Source: Aequorivita capsosiphonis DSM 23843
GTDB taxonomy: Bacteria > Bacteroidota > Bacteroidia > Flavobacteriales > Flavobacteriaceae
Direction: 5' to 3'
Length of the DNA: 64,000 nucleotides
Assembly (NCBI RefSeq): GCF_000429125.1
Contig: NZ_AUBG01000002.1
Coordinates: forward strand, 186,001 to 250,000
Shown here: one piece after another, positions 9,225 through 18,291 of the stretch
How the letters are laid out: each line of letters opens with the position of its first letter
How positions within the stretch are numbered: position 1 is the stretch's first letter
Notes under the pieces: generated by a model
Databases searched by the model: none
What the model was told of the DNA's origin: nothing
Seen by the model: only the letters and a program-made list of their open reading frames with translations
Translations under genes and position numbers: made by a program

Positions 9225-9866
9225 ATGAAAAAATTAATACTTTTAAGTACACTCTTTATTATAGGGTTTACAGGAATTACGAACGCACAGATTGAAAAAG
9301 GAAACCTTATGTTGGGAAGTGACATAGGAAGCGGTCTGGTTAGCAACACTAGCAGTGGATTATTTGGACTTAATTTCGGTTTGAATGAGGGTGCAGGTTA
9401 CAATGTGGGTATAAGCCCTAAAGTAGGATACTTTATCCAAGATAACTTTATGCTTGGTGCAGTTGTAAACCTAGGTTTTGCAAAATCTGCTAAAACCAAT
9501 GGCTTTTCTACCCAATCTACAACTTATGGTGTTCAGGGTCTTTCCCGATACTATTTAAGTCCTGGTGAGGAAGGAGTAGATAACTTGCTTAAACGCGGAC
9601 GTTTCTTTATGGAAGCAAATGCAGGTATTGCTGGAGTAAACGTAAAAGATGGTGCCACAACAAATGGTTTTGCTTTTGGCGTTGGTCCAGGATATTCTTA
9701 TTTTGTGAGTAATACCGTTGCGTTAGAATCTACTTTAAAATATAACGGCCTTGTTGGTGGTGGTAATACAACTTATCAACATGCTCTTGGTTTAAACTTT
9801 GGCGTTCAGGTATTTTTACCTTCTTCAACCGCTAAAGAAAGAATGAAGAATCCAAATAGAGGATAG
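9225..9866 (+). CDS. outer-membrane beta-barrel protein
   Basis: 213 aa exported protein. Signal peptide at 1-21 ending NAQ. The mature part is a run of alternating, glycine-rich amphipathic strands with aromatic ends (for example NVGISPKVGYFI and GFAFGVGPGYSYFV), typical of small Bacteroidota OmpW/OmpX-like barrels of the PF13568 or PF13505 type. The C-terminal stretch after about 200 is charged. Function is unknown: pore, adhesion or structural. Single gene with promoter and a strong terminator. Confidence 0.85.
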   Translation: MKKLILLSTLFIIGFTGITNAQIEKGNLMLGSDIGSGLVSNTSSGLFGLNFGLNEGAGYNVGISPKVGYFIQDNFMLGAVVNLGFAKSAKTNGFSTQSTTYGVQGLSRYYLSPGEEGVDNLLKRGRFFMEANAGIAGVNVKDGATTNGFAFGVGPGYSYFVSNTVALESTLKYNGLVGGGNTTYQHALGLNFGVQVFLPSSTAKERMKNPNRG

Positions 9867-9891
9867 AAATTACATTTGTTAATTTATTAAG

Positions 9892-9919
9892 GCAGCTTCA
9901 ATTGAGGCTGCTTTTTTTT
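9892..9919 (+). terminator. intrinsic terminator
   Basis: Stem 9892-9899 / 9904-9911 (GCAGCTTC against GAGGCTGC, one G-U) followed by eight T at 9912-9919, just after the beta-barrel gene. Confidence 0.92.
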
Positions 9920-10047
9920 GTCTATTTGTGAGTTTTGTTGACAGAAACATTCTTTTACGTCAATTCTATTGCGATATGAGTTAACATATATCAAATAAAT
10001 AAACTACTTTCACGTCACTAACAATTAAACATTTAAACAACGCAATC

Positions 10048-10203
10048 ATGGGAGACATTTTATGGATTATTGTAGTCTTACTCGTTTTAGGGTGGCTATT
10101 CGGATTTTTTCTATTTCCAGCAATAGGTGGTATTATCCACATTCTACTGGTAATAGCGGTAATAATGATAATATATAAATTACTTACCGGAAGAAAAGTC
10201 TAA
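10048..10203 (+). CDS. 51-aa membrane protein, lmo0937 family
   Basis: Small two-span membrane protein. The sequence begins MGDILWIIVVLLVLGWLFG, then G-G-I-I-H-I-L-L-V and a basic tail TGRKV. This arrangement (W, LLVLW-LG, GG-IHLLLVIA, R/K tail) is characteristic of the lmo0937/DUF5670 family of tiny membrane proteins, often linked with stress. Monocistronic: 181 nt after the previous stop and closed by a perfect terminator at 10225-10256. Function unknown. Confidence 0.85.
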   Translation: MGDILWIIVVLLVLGWLFGFFLFPAIGGIIHILLVIAVIMIIYKLLTGRKV

Positions 10204-10224
10204 TACGCAACAGACGATTATCAT

Positions 10225-10256
10225 AAAAGCCTTCAAATTTAAATTTGAAGGCTTTT
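10225..10256. terminator. bidirectional terminator between convergent genes
   Basis: Perfect 32-nt palindrome, arms 10225-10240 and 10241-10256 (AAAAGCCTTCAAATTT), followed by T on the plus strand. It serves the 51-aa gene and probably also the convergent exporter gene, whose stop is at 10262. Confidence 0.92.
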
Positions 10257-10261
10257 TTTAT

Positions 10262-11194
10262 TTACTTTTTTATTTTTCCTGAAAATCGGGGAATAGTTAT
10301 CGAGGTCCTTGTAGTGGTAATAAAATAAACTCCAGTCAACAATACTACGGCTGCAATAATAGATTGAGTTGTGATTTCTTCATTTAAAAAATACCACCCT
10401 AAGGATAATGCGATTATTGGATTTACATAAGTAGAAGTTGCTACTTTATCTGGAGATACCGTCTTTAATAAATAATTGAAAGAGGTGTAAGCTACAATAC
10501 TTCCAAAAAGAATAAGCAAAACCATACTCCATTGTACTCGCTCTCCCCAATTATTTGGAGCGATCCATTGTTCGCCGAAAGCCAAACTAACCACAGCAAG
10601 TGTAATTCCTGCCGTAATCATTTGATATCCAGTATTGACAAAGAAGTTTTTGTGAAGATCTGCCTTCCCCACAAATAAACTGCCATAGGCCCAACTGAGC
10701 ATACATGCAAAAATCATCAGCATTCCTACTACAGAGCCTTCTTTGGTCACTATTTCCTTTTGACTTACCAATAGAACGATACCTATAATTCCTAGGACTA
10801 CCCCAAACAATGACATAAGTTTTATCGGTTTCCCTTGCAGTATTCGCATCAATAACAAAACCACTAAAGGTTGTGCGGAAATCTCTAAGGCGGCAAATCC
10901 GCTATCCACATATTTCAGGGCCCAGACAATAACTCCGTTCCCAAAGGAAAGAAAAAGCACTCCCACAATAAAGGCATTTATAAACTGCTTGCGAGTAATG
11001 GCAAGACTTTTTCCCATTGCTTTCGAAATTATAAAAACAAGTAACCCAGCACTCGTAAAACGAATAGAAGCCAAAAAGAACGGTGGTAACTCCCCTACCG
11101 CAACTTTATTAAGCATGTAAGTAGATCCCCAAATAACATAAATGGAGAAAAAGGCAAGAATAATCAGCGCTGTATTTTTAGTTTCTGGTTTCAA
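10262..11194 (-). CDS. EamA/DMT-family transporter
   Basis: 310 aa inner-membrane permease with ten hydrophobic segments arranged as two five-span EamA repeats (first about 10-145, second about 158-300). The first repeat carries IYVIWGSTYMLNK, the usual signature start, and the end of the second carries the helix NPIIALSLGWYFLNEEI (P-x3-L-x7-E). Members export amino acids, metabolites or drugs; the substrate here cannot be predicted. No operon partner. Confidence 0.92.
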   Translation of the reverse strand: MKPETKNTALIILAFFSIYVIWGSTYMLNKVAVGELPPFFLASIRFTSAGLLVFIISKAMGKSLAITRKQFINAFIVGVLFLSFGNGVIVWALKYVDSGFAALEISAQPLVVLLLMRILQGKPIKLMSLFGVVLGIIGIVLLVSQKEIVTKEGSVVGMLMIFACMLSWAYGSLFVGKADLHKNFFVNTGYQMITAGITLAVVSLAFGEQWIAPNNWGERVQWSMVLLILFGSIVAYTSFNYLLKTVSPDKVATSTYVNPIIALSLGWYFLNEEITTQSIIAAVVLLTGVYFITTTRTSITIPRFSGKIKK

Positions 11195-11534
11195 TTTTCT
11201 GCTGAGGAATTTGGAGTTTATTCAAAATTAATGTTGCATTAGTATTTTTATATGTTTTTCTTAATTAATTTTTAACCGACAACCGATTGCTAAGATAAGC
11301 GTTTCCCTAGGCTAAATCATGGTTGATTTCTAAACGCTCTACAAATTTTTAATTTCGCTTTTCAATCTTAAAATAGCAAACACAACAATCTGATCAATAA
11401 ACAACTAATCGATGATTTTCTTGAGGATTATATAGCTATCTTAGGTTATAATTTGTAAATTAGTGCAGATATTATTCTATCCTCACATCACTACTGTCCC
11501 CTATTTTGATTTAATTATTTAATAATCATACGCT
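11195..11534. other. divergent intergenic region upstream of TIR-STAND module
   Basis: 340 bp between the minus-strand exporter and the plus-strand TIR gene. It must hold promoters for both. The closest promoter-like strings on the plus strand (TATAATTTG near 11447, CTATTTTG near 11500) deviate from TAnnTTTG in spacing, so the module's promoter is not assigned. No gene or repeat seen. Confidence 0.6.
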
Positions 11535-13046
11535 ATGGCATTAATTCCAGGATTTGAATACGACATTTTTATTAGCTATGTGCACGCTGATAATGAATCT
11601 GAAACTTTTGAGGAGGACGGATGGATCGATCAATTTTATAAGTATCTGGATACAAAGCTCAACAAGCACTCCAGAAATATTAAGATTTGGTGGGATTCAA
11701 AAAATCTTGACCGTAGTGAAGTTTTTGACAATTCCATAGCAGAAGCAATAGACAAATCAGCCATTATGATCTGCCTGTATTCGAGGCTTTATCCACAATC
11801 TGAATATTGTAAAAAAGAATTGGAACATTTCTACGAAAAAGTCGCCAAGGAAAAAATTGGAATGAATGTAGGGAATCGCTCCCGTATTATCCCTGTATTT
11901 ATGTCCAATATTCCACATACCGAATGGCTGGAAAAACTGAGTGGCACCAGTGGTTTTCCCTTCCATGACGATAATGAATACGGTGACCCCTTAAAAAACA
12001 CGAGTCCACAATTTGGAGAGCAAATGATTCAATTGCGAAATGCTTTGGTGCGAATTTTTGATGATTTCTCCAAAGAACTCCCAGAAATACAAGAACCACT
12101 AATTGTAGAGGAAGAAAAGGAAAAAGGCTTCACCATTTTTATGTCTGAAGTAAATGATAGCCTCTATGACAGACGGGATGGAGTGATTGCCGAATTAAAA
12201 GAAAAAGGATATCATATTATAACTGGAGATGCCTCTGTAGGCAATTTTGAAACTCATGATAGCATAACAAAAGATGCCATTGCTAAATCACAGTTCGCGG
12301 TTAATATTTTAGGAAACTTTCCGGGTAGAAAGATTCCCGGAGAAACCCAATCGCGCTATATTCAAAGACAAACCGAATTGGTTTTAGAATCCAAAATCCC
12401 ACAATTAATTTGGGTTTCAAGAGATGCCGATCTAAATAAAACAGACAGCAAGGAATATCGGCAGTTTGTAAATGGCTTGGAAGATGCAACCGTTTCTTCA
12501 AAAAAATATGAATTTGTACGAGGCAATGAAGGCGAATTGGCCATGTTGATCGATGATTATGCCAAACAGTTACAAGAGGTTCAATTACAAAAGCTTTCAG
12601 AGAAGAAAAGTCCAGATGGAGCACCCATCAAAGTTTTATTAGATACACACACTGACGACTTTAAGCAAGCCTTCGATCTGAAAAAAATATTAAATGATTA
12701 TAATGTCGATTTAATATTCAACCCCGAAGATGGCGACCCACAGGAAAATATCAAATCCTTATATGCAAACATTGGGGAAGCCAAAAAGTTTATCTTTTTG
12801 TATGGAAATGAAACCCATAAGGACTGGGTGGATATTCGCGTTAAGAATACGCTTAAAAAGCTGATGGATTACGACCGTTATGGCCAAGACATCTTTATAT
12901 ATGTTACTCCTCCAGAAAAGGATATGAACTCCATAAAAGTAGCTCAGAATCCAATGGTTAAATTGGTGGATCACAGTCATAATAATCCTCTTGATGATGA
13001 GGTTTTACAAGCTTTTCTCAAGGATCTTAATGCATTAGGGCTATGA
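11535..13046 (+). CDS. TIR-domain protein with two further TIR/DUF4062-like lobes
   Basis: 503 aa, no signal peptide. Residues 7-155 are a TIR domain: box 1 YDIFISY (9-15), IWWDSKNLDRSEVFDNSI in the BB-loop region, and Y91-C-K-K-E95-L with E95 at the position of the catalytic NADase glutamate of bacterial TIRs. Residues about 198-350 look like a second flavodoxin-like lobe (TIFMSEVNDSLYDRRD, then ...NILGNFPGRKIPGE and LIWVSRD), reminiscent of DUF4062/TIR-like domains. Residues about 365-480 form a third such lobe (IKVLLDTHTDDFKQAF, FIFLYGNETHKDWV). The stop overlaps the start of the STAND gene (ATGA), so the products are made together. A signalling or immune role is inferred. Confidence 0.88.
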   Translation: MALIPGFEYDIFISYVHADNESETFEEDGWIDQFYKYLDTKLNKHSRNIKIWWDSKNLDRSEVFDNSIAEAIDKSAIMICLYSRLYPQSEYCKKELEHFYEKVAKEKIGMNVGNRSRIIPVFMSNIPHTEWLEKLSGTSGFPFHDDNEYGDPLKNTSPQFGEQMIQLRNALVRIFDDFSKELPEIQEPLIVEEEKEKGFTIFMSEVNDSLYDRRDGVIAELKEKGYHIITGDASVGNFETHDSITKDAIAKSQFAVNILGNFPGRKIPGETQSRYIQRQTELVLESKIPQLIWVSRDADLNKTDSKEYRQFVNGLEDATVSSKKYEFVRGNEGELAMLIDDYAKQLQEVQLQKLSEKKSPDGAPIKVLLDTHTDDFKQAFDLKKILNDYNVDLIFNPEDGDPQENIKSLYANIGEAKKFIFLYGNETHKDWVDIRVKNTLKKLMDYDRYGQDIFIYVTPPEKDMNSIKVAQNPMVKLVDHSHNNPLDDEVLQAFLKDLNALGL

Positions 13047-15271
13047 GCGATAACTTCTTTAATCCATATGTAGGACTTCGGCCATTTAGAGATGATGAAA
13101 ATTTATTGTTTTTTGGCCGTGATGAGCAGACTCTTGAATTATTACAACGTCTTCACACCAACCGTTTTGTGGCGGTAGTAGGAAGTTCAGGTAGTGGAAA
13201 GTCTTCCCTGATAAGAGCGGGGTTAATTCCTGCCTTAAAAGGAGGTTACTTGGTTGAAAACAGTAGTCAATGGCTGATTGCTATTATGAAGCCAGGACAA
13301 AACCCAATGTTCAATCTAGCTGAAACTATTTTACTTCAAATTAATCCGAATGTAGAAGATCCGGAAATTCAGGCATTTGTTATACGCATTAAAAAACAAG
13401 GGGTTTCTGCCATTTTGGATGTTATTGAGCCACTTCGGAAAAATAAAAACGCTAATTTCTTTTTGCTCGTTGATCAATTTGAGGAGCTCTTTCGCTTCTC
13501 TATAAAACAAAGCGACGTTTCCAATAGAACGGAAGCAATTGACTTTGTTAATACAATTTTAAAGCTTTCAGAACAAAAACGAATTCCATTTTACGTAGTT
13601 TTTACCATGCGTTCTGATTTCATTGGAGATTGCGCACAGTTTTTTGGCCTACCTGAGGCTTTAAACAAAAGCCAATATCTGGTTCCTAGACTAAACAGAT
13701 TGGAACTAAAAAAGGTAATTGAAGGACCCGCAAAACTATACGGTGGCAATTTTAATCCAGCCTTAACTTCTAGGCTAATTAACGATTTAGGAGTTGTGAA
13801 GGATGAACTACCCTTAGTGCAACACGCTTTAATGCGCATCTGGGAATATGAAAACAACGTAGATAAAAGTGGGGAACTCGACCTTGAAGATTACAAACAT
13901 ATTGGCGGAATAGAAAATGCACTGTCCATGCACGCCGATGAAGCTTTGAAGGAATTAAAACCAGATGAAGTGCCATTGGCAAAAGCACTTTTTCAAGCCT
14001 TGACAACTATTGATGAAAATGGTAGAAAAATACGTAGACCCGCTAGATTAAAGGATTTAATAGAGTTAACCGGTGCCAGCGAGGAAAAACTTTTAGGCGT
14101 AATAAATACTTTTGTAAAGAATAACCGTTCGTTTTTAGTTATTGATAAAATAGGTGATTCTGGAGATAAACTTATTGATATATCGCACGAAAGCTTGATT
14201 AGGCATTGGAAATCCCTAAACGCATGGGTAGATGAGGAAAGTGATGCCGCTATCCAATATATTCGTCTCTGTGATGCGTATGTAGCGAATAAGGAAGATC
14301 GAAAAGATTTACTCTCCGGAAGGGAATTTGAAATTGCCCAAGAATGGTATGAAAAGTTTAAGCCTAACAAACTCTGGGCCTCCCGTTATAACGATAATTT
14401 TGATGAAGGGATGAAATACCTTTCAAACAGTGCCAAGGTTTACAATATAAAAAAGCGAAATGAACGAAGAATTAAACGTATTAAGAAAGGGAGCGTATAT
14501 ACTTTGATTGCTTTCGCATTTATTGCCCTTTTCAGTTATTTTCTACTCCAGCCTACTATGGAGCAAATAGATTGGAGCACTGCGAAATCTCAAAACAACG
14601 TGGACGGGTTTACAGAATATTTAGAATCCCATCCCAAAGGGGAATATTCAGAAATTGCGCAAAACTTTCTTGACTCTATAAACATGCAGCAAGCTTGGTT
14701 GGTTGCTGAAAAAGATAATACCGTCAAGGCGTATCAGAAATATTTAAACTTGGCAGCTATAGAAAAAGATTCCTTAAATAATATACTTGAATACTCCAAG
14801 TTTGCAAAGGATACACTTACCGCCACCAAAAGAATTCAATCGCTGAAAAGCGAAATAGATAACTTCAACTTAGATCTTGAAGCATGGCAAGCAGCACTAG
14901 GGAAAAACACATTAGCTTCTTATTTGGGATATATAAAAAATGATTCTATATCCGGAAATCATAATGATGAAGCAAATAAAAAAATTCAGGAAATCGGCAA
15001 AAACGGGTTTTTGTATAGTGGAAAAACCGTCGGTAATAGAATTCCGAATTCGGTGTTTGATGTAATTTACAGAAAAGAAGGCGAGTTTAAAGCAGATGAT
15101 ATCCCCCAAACAAATGATATTGTTCGGGCGAACGATAATCGCTATATCTATAAAGATTTGTCTGTAAACTATAAAACTGGAAATAGTGTAAAAATCAACA
15201 AGATTTACCTTATCAAAAGTGTCAGTTTACAAGCCAATGCGGTGTTTGTTGAAATTGTTTATGAACCCTAA
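13043..15271 (+). CDS. membrane-anchored STAND NTPase (nSTAND1-like)
   Basis: 742 aa signal-transduction ATPase. It begins with the nSTAND1 signature NPYVGLRPFRDDE and FFGRD, then Walker A GSSGSGKSS (47-55), Walker B FFLLVDQFEE (139-148), a sensor-1-like MRSDF (189-193), and a winged-helix-like region with LPLVQHALMRIWE (256-268). One membrane span at about 483-503 follows a very basic segment, so the ATPase should be cytoplasmic and residues 505-742 periplasmic. Residues about 510-650 hold three repeats of the W-x2-A...N-T/V...Y-x2-Y type at 511, 552 and 615. The C-terminal 90 residues are unclassified. Start overlaps the TIR stop by 4 nt. Confidence 0.9.
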   Translation: MSDNFFNPYVGLRPFRDDENLLFFGRDEQTLELLQRLHTNRFVAVVGSSGSGKSSLIRAGLIPALKGGYLVENSSQWLIAIMKPGQNPMFNLAETILLQINPNVEDPEIQAFVIRIKKQGVSAILDVIEPLRKNKNANFFLLVDQFEELFRFSIKQSDVSNRTEAIDFVNTILKLSEQKRIPFYVVFTMRSDFIGDCAQFFGLPEALNKSQYLVPRLNRLELKKVIEGPAKLYGGNFNPALTSRLINDLGVVKDELPLVQHALMRIWEYENNVDKSGELDLEDYKHIGGIENALSMHADEALKELKPDEVPLAKALFQALTTIDENGRKIRRPARLKDLIELTGASEEKLLGVINTFVKNNRSFLVIDKIGDSGDKLIDISHESLIRHWKSLNAWVDEESDAAIQYIRLCDAYVANKEDRKDLLSGREFEIAQEWYEKFKPNKLWASRYNDNFDEGMKYLSNSAKVYNIKKRNERRIKRIKKGSVYTLIAFAFIALFSYFLLQPTMEQIDWSTAKSQNNVDGFTEYLESHPKGEYSEIAQNFLDSINMQQAWLVAEKDNTVKAYQKYLNLAAIEKDSLNNILEYSKFAKDTLTATKRIQSLKSEIDNFNLDLEAWQAALGKNTLASYLGYIKNDSISGNHNDEANKKIQEIGKNGFLYSGKTVGNRIPNSVFDVIYRKEGEFKADDIPQTNDIVRANDNRYIYKDLSVNYKTGNSVKINKIYLIKSVSLQANAVFVEIVYEP

Positions 15272-15274
15272 ACC

Positions 15275-16621
15275 TTACTTTCCCTTTTTGCGTTGGTTGT
15301 AGTTTTTGTCTCCGCGGGTTTTCGGTTTCTTATATTTTTGTTTAATAATACGTTTGTATGAGCCGCCCTGATTTTCCTTTCTGTTCTTTTCTTTTTTCTC
15401 GTGAAAGGCAGGTCCTACTTCCTCAATATTATTGGGATTGTTAACTTCAATTACATCAGGCTGCTCTTCGTAAGTAAGTTTTTTTGAAACTTCTACTTCT
15501 TTTGGCAGCTCCAATTCTTCAATTTTATGATCCATCAAAGTTTCAATGGTATCTTTTGCATCTTTTTCCTTTTCGGTATAAAGCAAAAATGAAGTTCCTT
15601 CCTGCTCTGCCCTTCCAGTTCTTCCAATTCGGTGCATGTAGTTTTCTGGAAAAGAGGGAGTGTCAAAATTAATTACGTGACTTATCTTATCCAAATCCAA
15701 ACCACGCGCCATAACATCAGTGGTTACAAGGATTCTAGTTTTTTCGCTGTTGAAGTTTTCAATAGAACGAATACGATAATTCTGAGTTTTATTGCTGTGG
15801 ATTACTGCTACTTCACTTCCAAAGAATTCATCCAAAAGATCAAAAAGCAAATCGGCACTCTTTTTATTTGGCACAAAAACAAGCACTTTTTTAAAATCAC
15901 TTTCATTTTGAAGCAAATTGAGTAACAAGTTTGCCTTTGTATAAAAGTTTGGAACTGAATAAGCGTATTGCGAAATATTCTCTAAGGGAGTTCCACTAAC
16001 GGCCACTGAAACGGTGACAGGATTACGGAAAAAATCGTGAATAAAAACATTTACATCGTCCGTCATGGTCGCTGAAAACATAATGTTTTGTCGTTTGCTA
16101 GGAAGCAATTCCAAAATGTTTGTAAGCTGAAAACGAAACCCAAGATCAAGCATGACGTCTACTTCATCAATCACCATCTTTTTAATGGATTTTAACTGTA
16201 TAGCTCGGCTGATAATCAAATCGTATAAACGGCCAGGAGTTGCCACGATTATATCCGTTCCTTGAGCAACTGCTGCTTTTTGATTGTTGATATTTGTACC
16301 ACCGTACACTCCAAGAACCCGAATAGAAGAATATTTTCCGAATTTTTCAATCTCATCAACTACTTGCAGAACCAATTCACGTGTAGGCACCAAAACCATC
16401 ACTCGAGGATGAACTTCCTTAGAGAACTTCAAATCCTGCAATATGGGAAGCATATATGCAAAAGTTTTCCCAGTTCCAGTCTGCGCTATCCCAACCATAT
16501 CGGTACCAGACATAATTACTGAATAAGACTGCGCCTGGATTGGTGTGGGTTTATCAAAACCTAAATCGGCAATCGCGTAATGTAATTGTTTGGAAATGTT
16601 CAGTTCCTTAAATGACTCCAT
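15275..16621 (-). CDS. DEAD-box RNA helicase
   Basis: 448 aa ATP-dependent RNA helicase of the RhlE/CsdA group. Motifs in order: Q motif PTPIQAQ (25-31), Walker A AQTGTGKT (46-53), PTREL (79-83), TPGR (128-131), motif II DEVD (152-155) in place of DEAD, SAT, then in the second RecA lobe VFVPNKKSA, DVMARGLD and HRIGRTGR. The C-terminal tail from about 400 is lysine-rich and probably binds RNA. It is convergent with the STAND gene with only 3 nt between the stops. A TACTTTTG promoter element lies 17 nt upstream. Confidence 0.94.
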   Translation of the reverse strand: MESFKELNISKQLHYAIADLGFDKPTPIQAQSYSVIMSGTDMVGIAQTGTGKTFAYMLPILQDLKFSKEVHPRVMVLVPTRELVLQVVDEIEKFGKYSSIRVLGVYGGTNINNQKAAVAQGTDIIVATPGRLYDLIISRAIQLKSIKKMVIDEVDVMLDLGFRFQLTNILELLPSKRQNIMFSATMTDDVNVFIHDFFRNPVTVSVAVSGTPLENISQYAYSVPNFYTKANLLLNLLQNESDFKKVLVFVPNKKSADLLFDLLDEFFGSEVAVIHSNKTQNYRIRSIENFNSEKTRILVTTDVMARGLDLDKISHVINFDTPSFPENYMHRIGRTGRAEQEGTSFLLYTEKEKDAKDTIETLMDHKIEELELPKEVEVSKKLTYEEQPDVIEVNNPNNIEEVGPAFHEKKEKNRKENQGGSYKRIIKQKYKKPKTRGDKNYNQRKKGK

Positions 16622-16637
16622 TTTATTTTATTTCCTG

Positions 16638-16645
16638 CAAAAGTA
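16638..16645 (-). promoter_or_regulatory. -7 promoter element of the RNA helicase gene
   Basis: TACTTTTG on the minus strand, 17 nt upstream of the helicase ATG; matches TAnnTTTG. Confidence 0.6.
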
Positions 16646-16780
16646 GCGTTTCAAGCACGAATAATACACATTTATGTATTTATTGATTCTTCTAAATTTG
16701 ATGGAATATCATTTTCCACAGAAATTCACTACCGTTTAGGCATAAGGGCGTTGATTTTTAAGTAAAAAGATAACGAATGT

Positions 16781-18019
16781 CTAGACTGCCGCAGGGTTCA
16801 TTTTTCTTAATGCATTAAGCGCATAATTAGAGCCGAAATTGGTATCAAGGTCTAATGATTCTTCCCGTCCCAGCGTATATAGAACGTGATCTATACCGGG
16901 TTTGGAGTAACACACTATCAAATCAGCCAAAACATTATAAGCTCCTTTCGTTTTTTTGGATGAGGTATTGAGCTCACTATAGGATGTAGAGGCAAATTTT
17001 GAGCAATCCACCAATTCATTACGATTATTGATATAGTTTTTGCCAACAATTACCTGACAGCCCGCAGACCAGTTGGAAGTTCCTATTCCAGACCAATGGA
17101 TGTTGATACTATTGTTTGCTTCTAGGCTGTTATTTCCCCGAACGTTAAGGTCATTTGGAGTTAGCGCATGGTCGTCGTCCAAATCCCGCAGCACAATTAC
17201 TCCTTTAGGATTATAGGGTTTTAGGGCGCGATATATCTTTTTCTCATCACTTATTTTATGCCATCCAAACCTATATTTATGTTGTCCTTCTACTAAAAAT
17301 GGTGCTTTTCGGCTTGTTCCCACCATATTTTTACTGGGATCGGTGGAGCCCCAAAATTTAAAAACCATCCCAGTGACCAATAAAATAAATAAATCGTCAT
17401 TAGCCCGTCTATTGGAAGCTGATTGGTCTTGATTACGGCGTATTCCGATTAAATGAATTTCATCAGTATTAAAATTCCAGTCACTCGCTTTAATCGTAGA
17501 ATAGGTATTATCCAAAGCGTTAACAGCTTTCATTATTGGGCCTGGGTTGGCTTTATAATATGCCTTTGATTCATTGAGGAGCGTAATCCAATCACTGTAT
17601 TCTTTTGATGGATTGGTTGATGCTTTTCCCCAATCGGCTATTTTGCCTTGACTTTTCCAGCGTTGTACGTGCTGCATGGTTCCATTGCCCACAATGCCAT
17701 CTGGCACCATCGTTTTATCGCCTTCTGGATCTAAGCTGCGCACATACTCTTGAAACAATCTTGCTGCGGCTTGGGTTACATAATCAAATATGCCATCGAT
17801 AACTCCTCTAGGCATAAAACCTGCCTTATACAGAAATTGTTGTAGTTCAGCTACTTCCTTTGTGCTTTCTTCCCTAAAGGAACGCCAAGTAGTTCTATCA
17901 TCATCGCGAAAGGAAACAGCGGCTGCAGTAAGTCCATCCTTATGGTATGGATTAAGAAATTTTTTACGGTCTGTGGGGACGCTACCCCTATCACAGCTAC
18001 CAAGATAAAGCGTGCTCAT
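16781..18019 (-). CDS. peptidoglycan-binding protein with L,D-transpeptidase-like motif
   Basis: 412 aa, no signal peptide or membrane span. Residues about 54-118 match a PG_binding_1 fold (VAELQQFLYKAGFMP, then VIDGIFDYVTQAAARLFQ). The C-terminal half contains H308-W-S-G followed by S318-A-G-C321-Q, resembling the H...S-x-G-C active site of L,D-transpeptidases and related cysteine hydrolases. Tail residues 330-412 are unclassified. A wall-directed enzyme lacking an export signal is expected of effectors, phage-like lysins or autolysins released by other routes. No phage or secretion genes are nearby. The wall-binding call is good; the enzymatic call is tentative. Confidence 0.7.
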   Translation of the reverse strand: MSTLYLGSCDRGSVPTDRKKFLNPYHKDGLTAAAVSFRDDDRTTWRSFREESTKEVAELQQFLYKAGFMPRGVIDGIFDYVTQAAARLFQEYVRSLDPEGDKTMVPDGIVGNGTMQHVQRWKSQGKIADWGKASTNPSKEYSDWITLLNESKAYYKANPGPIMKAVNALDNTYSTIKASDWNFNTDEIHLIGIRRNQDQSASNRRANDDLFILLVTGMVFKFWGSTDPSKNMVGTSRKAPFLVEGQHKYRFGWHKISDEKKIYRALKPYNPKGVIVLRDLDDDHALTPNDLNVRGNNSLEANNSINIHWSGIGTSNWSAGCQVIVGKNYINNRNELVDCSKFASTSYSELNTSSKKTKGAYNVLADLIVCYSKPGIDHVLYTLGREESLDLDTNFGSNYALNALRKMNPAAV

Positions 18020-18291
18020 AAAATTAGTTTTAAATTAATATATAGACAAAACTGAATTCAAACCAATCAGTTATAATTGAAATCTATTTAAAATACTAAT
18101 CTTGAGGATAATCTTGTGAGGAAGAAAATTGAAGTTAAGATAATAAAACCAACATACTATCTGGAAGTCATTTTATTATACACTTATTTTCGGACTAAAT
18201 GTATGAAATTACATCGAGAAAATCGTCGTAAGTTTTATTTTTATGTAAAAAAATTCCTTGTTGTAGAACTATTTAAAAACATCCTAGAAGA

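Noticed and set aside
11535-15271. Assignment to Thoeris, CBASS or Avs
   Set aside because: No cyclase, no ThsA-like SIR2, and the STAND protein has a membrane span and separate TIR; known layouts do not fit.
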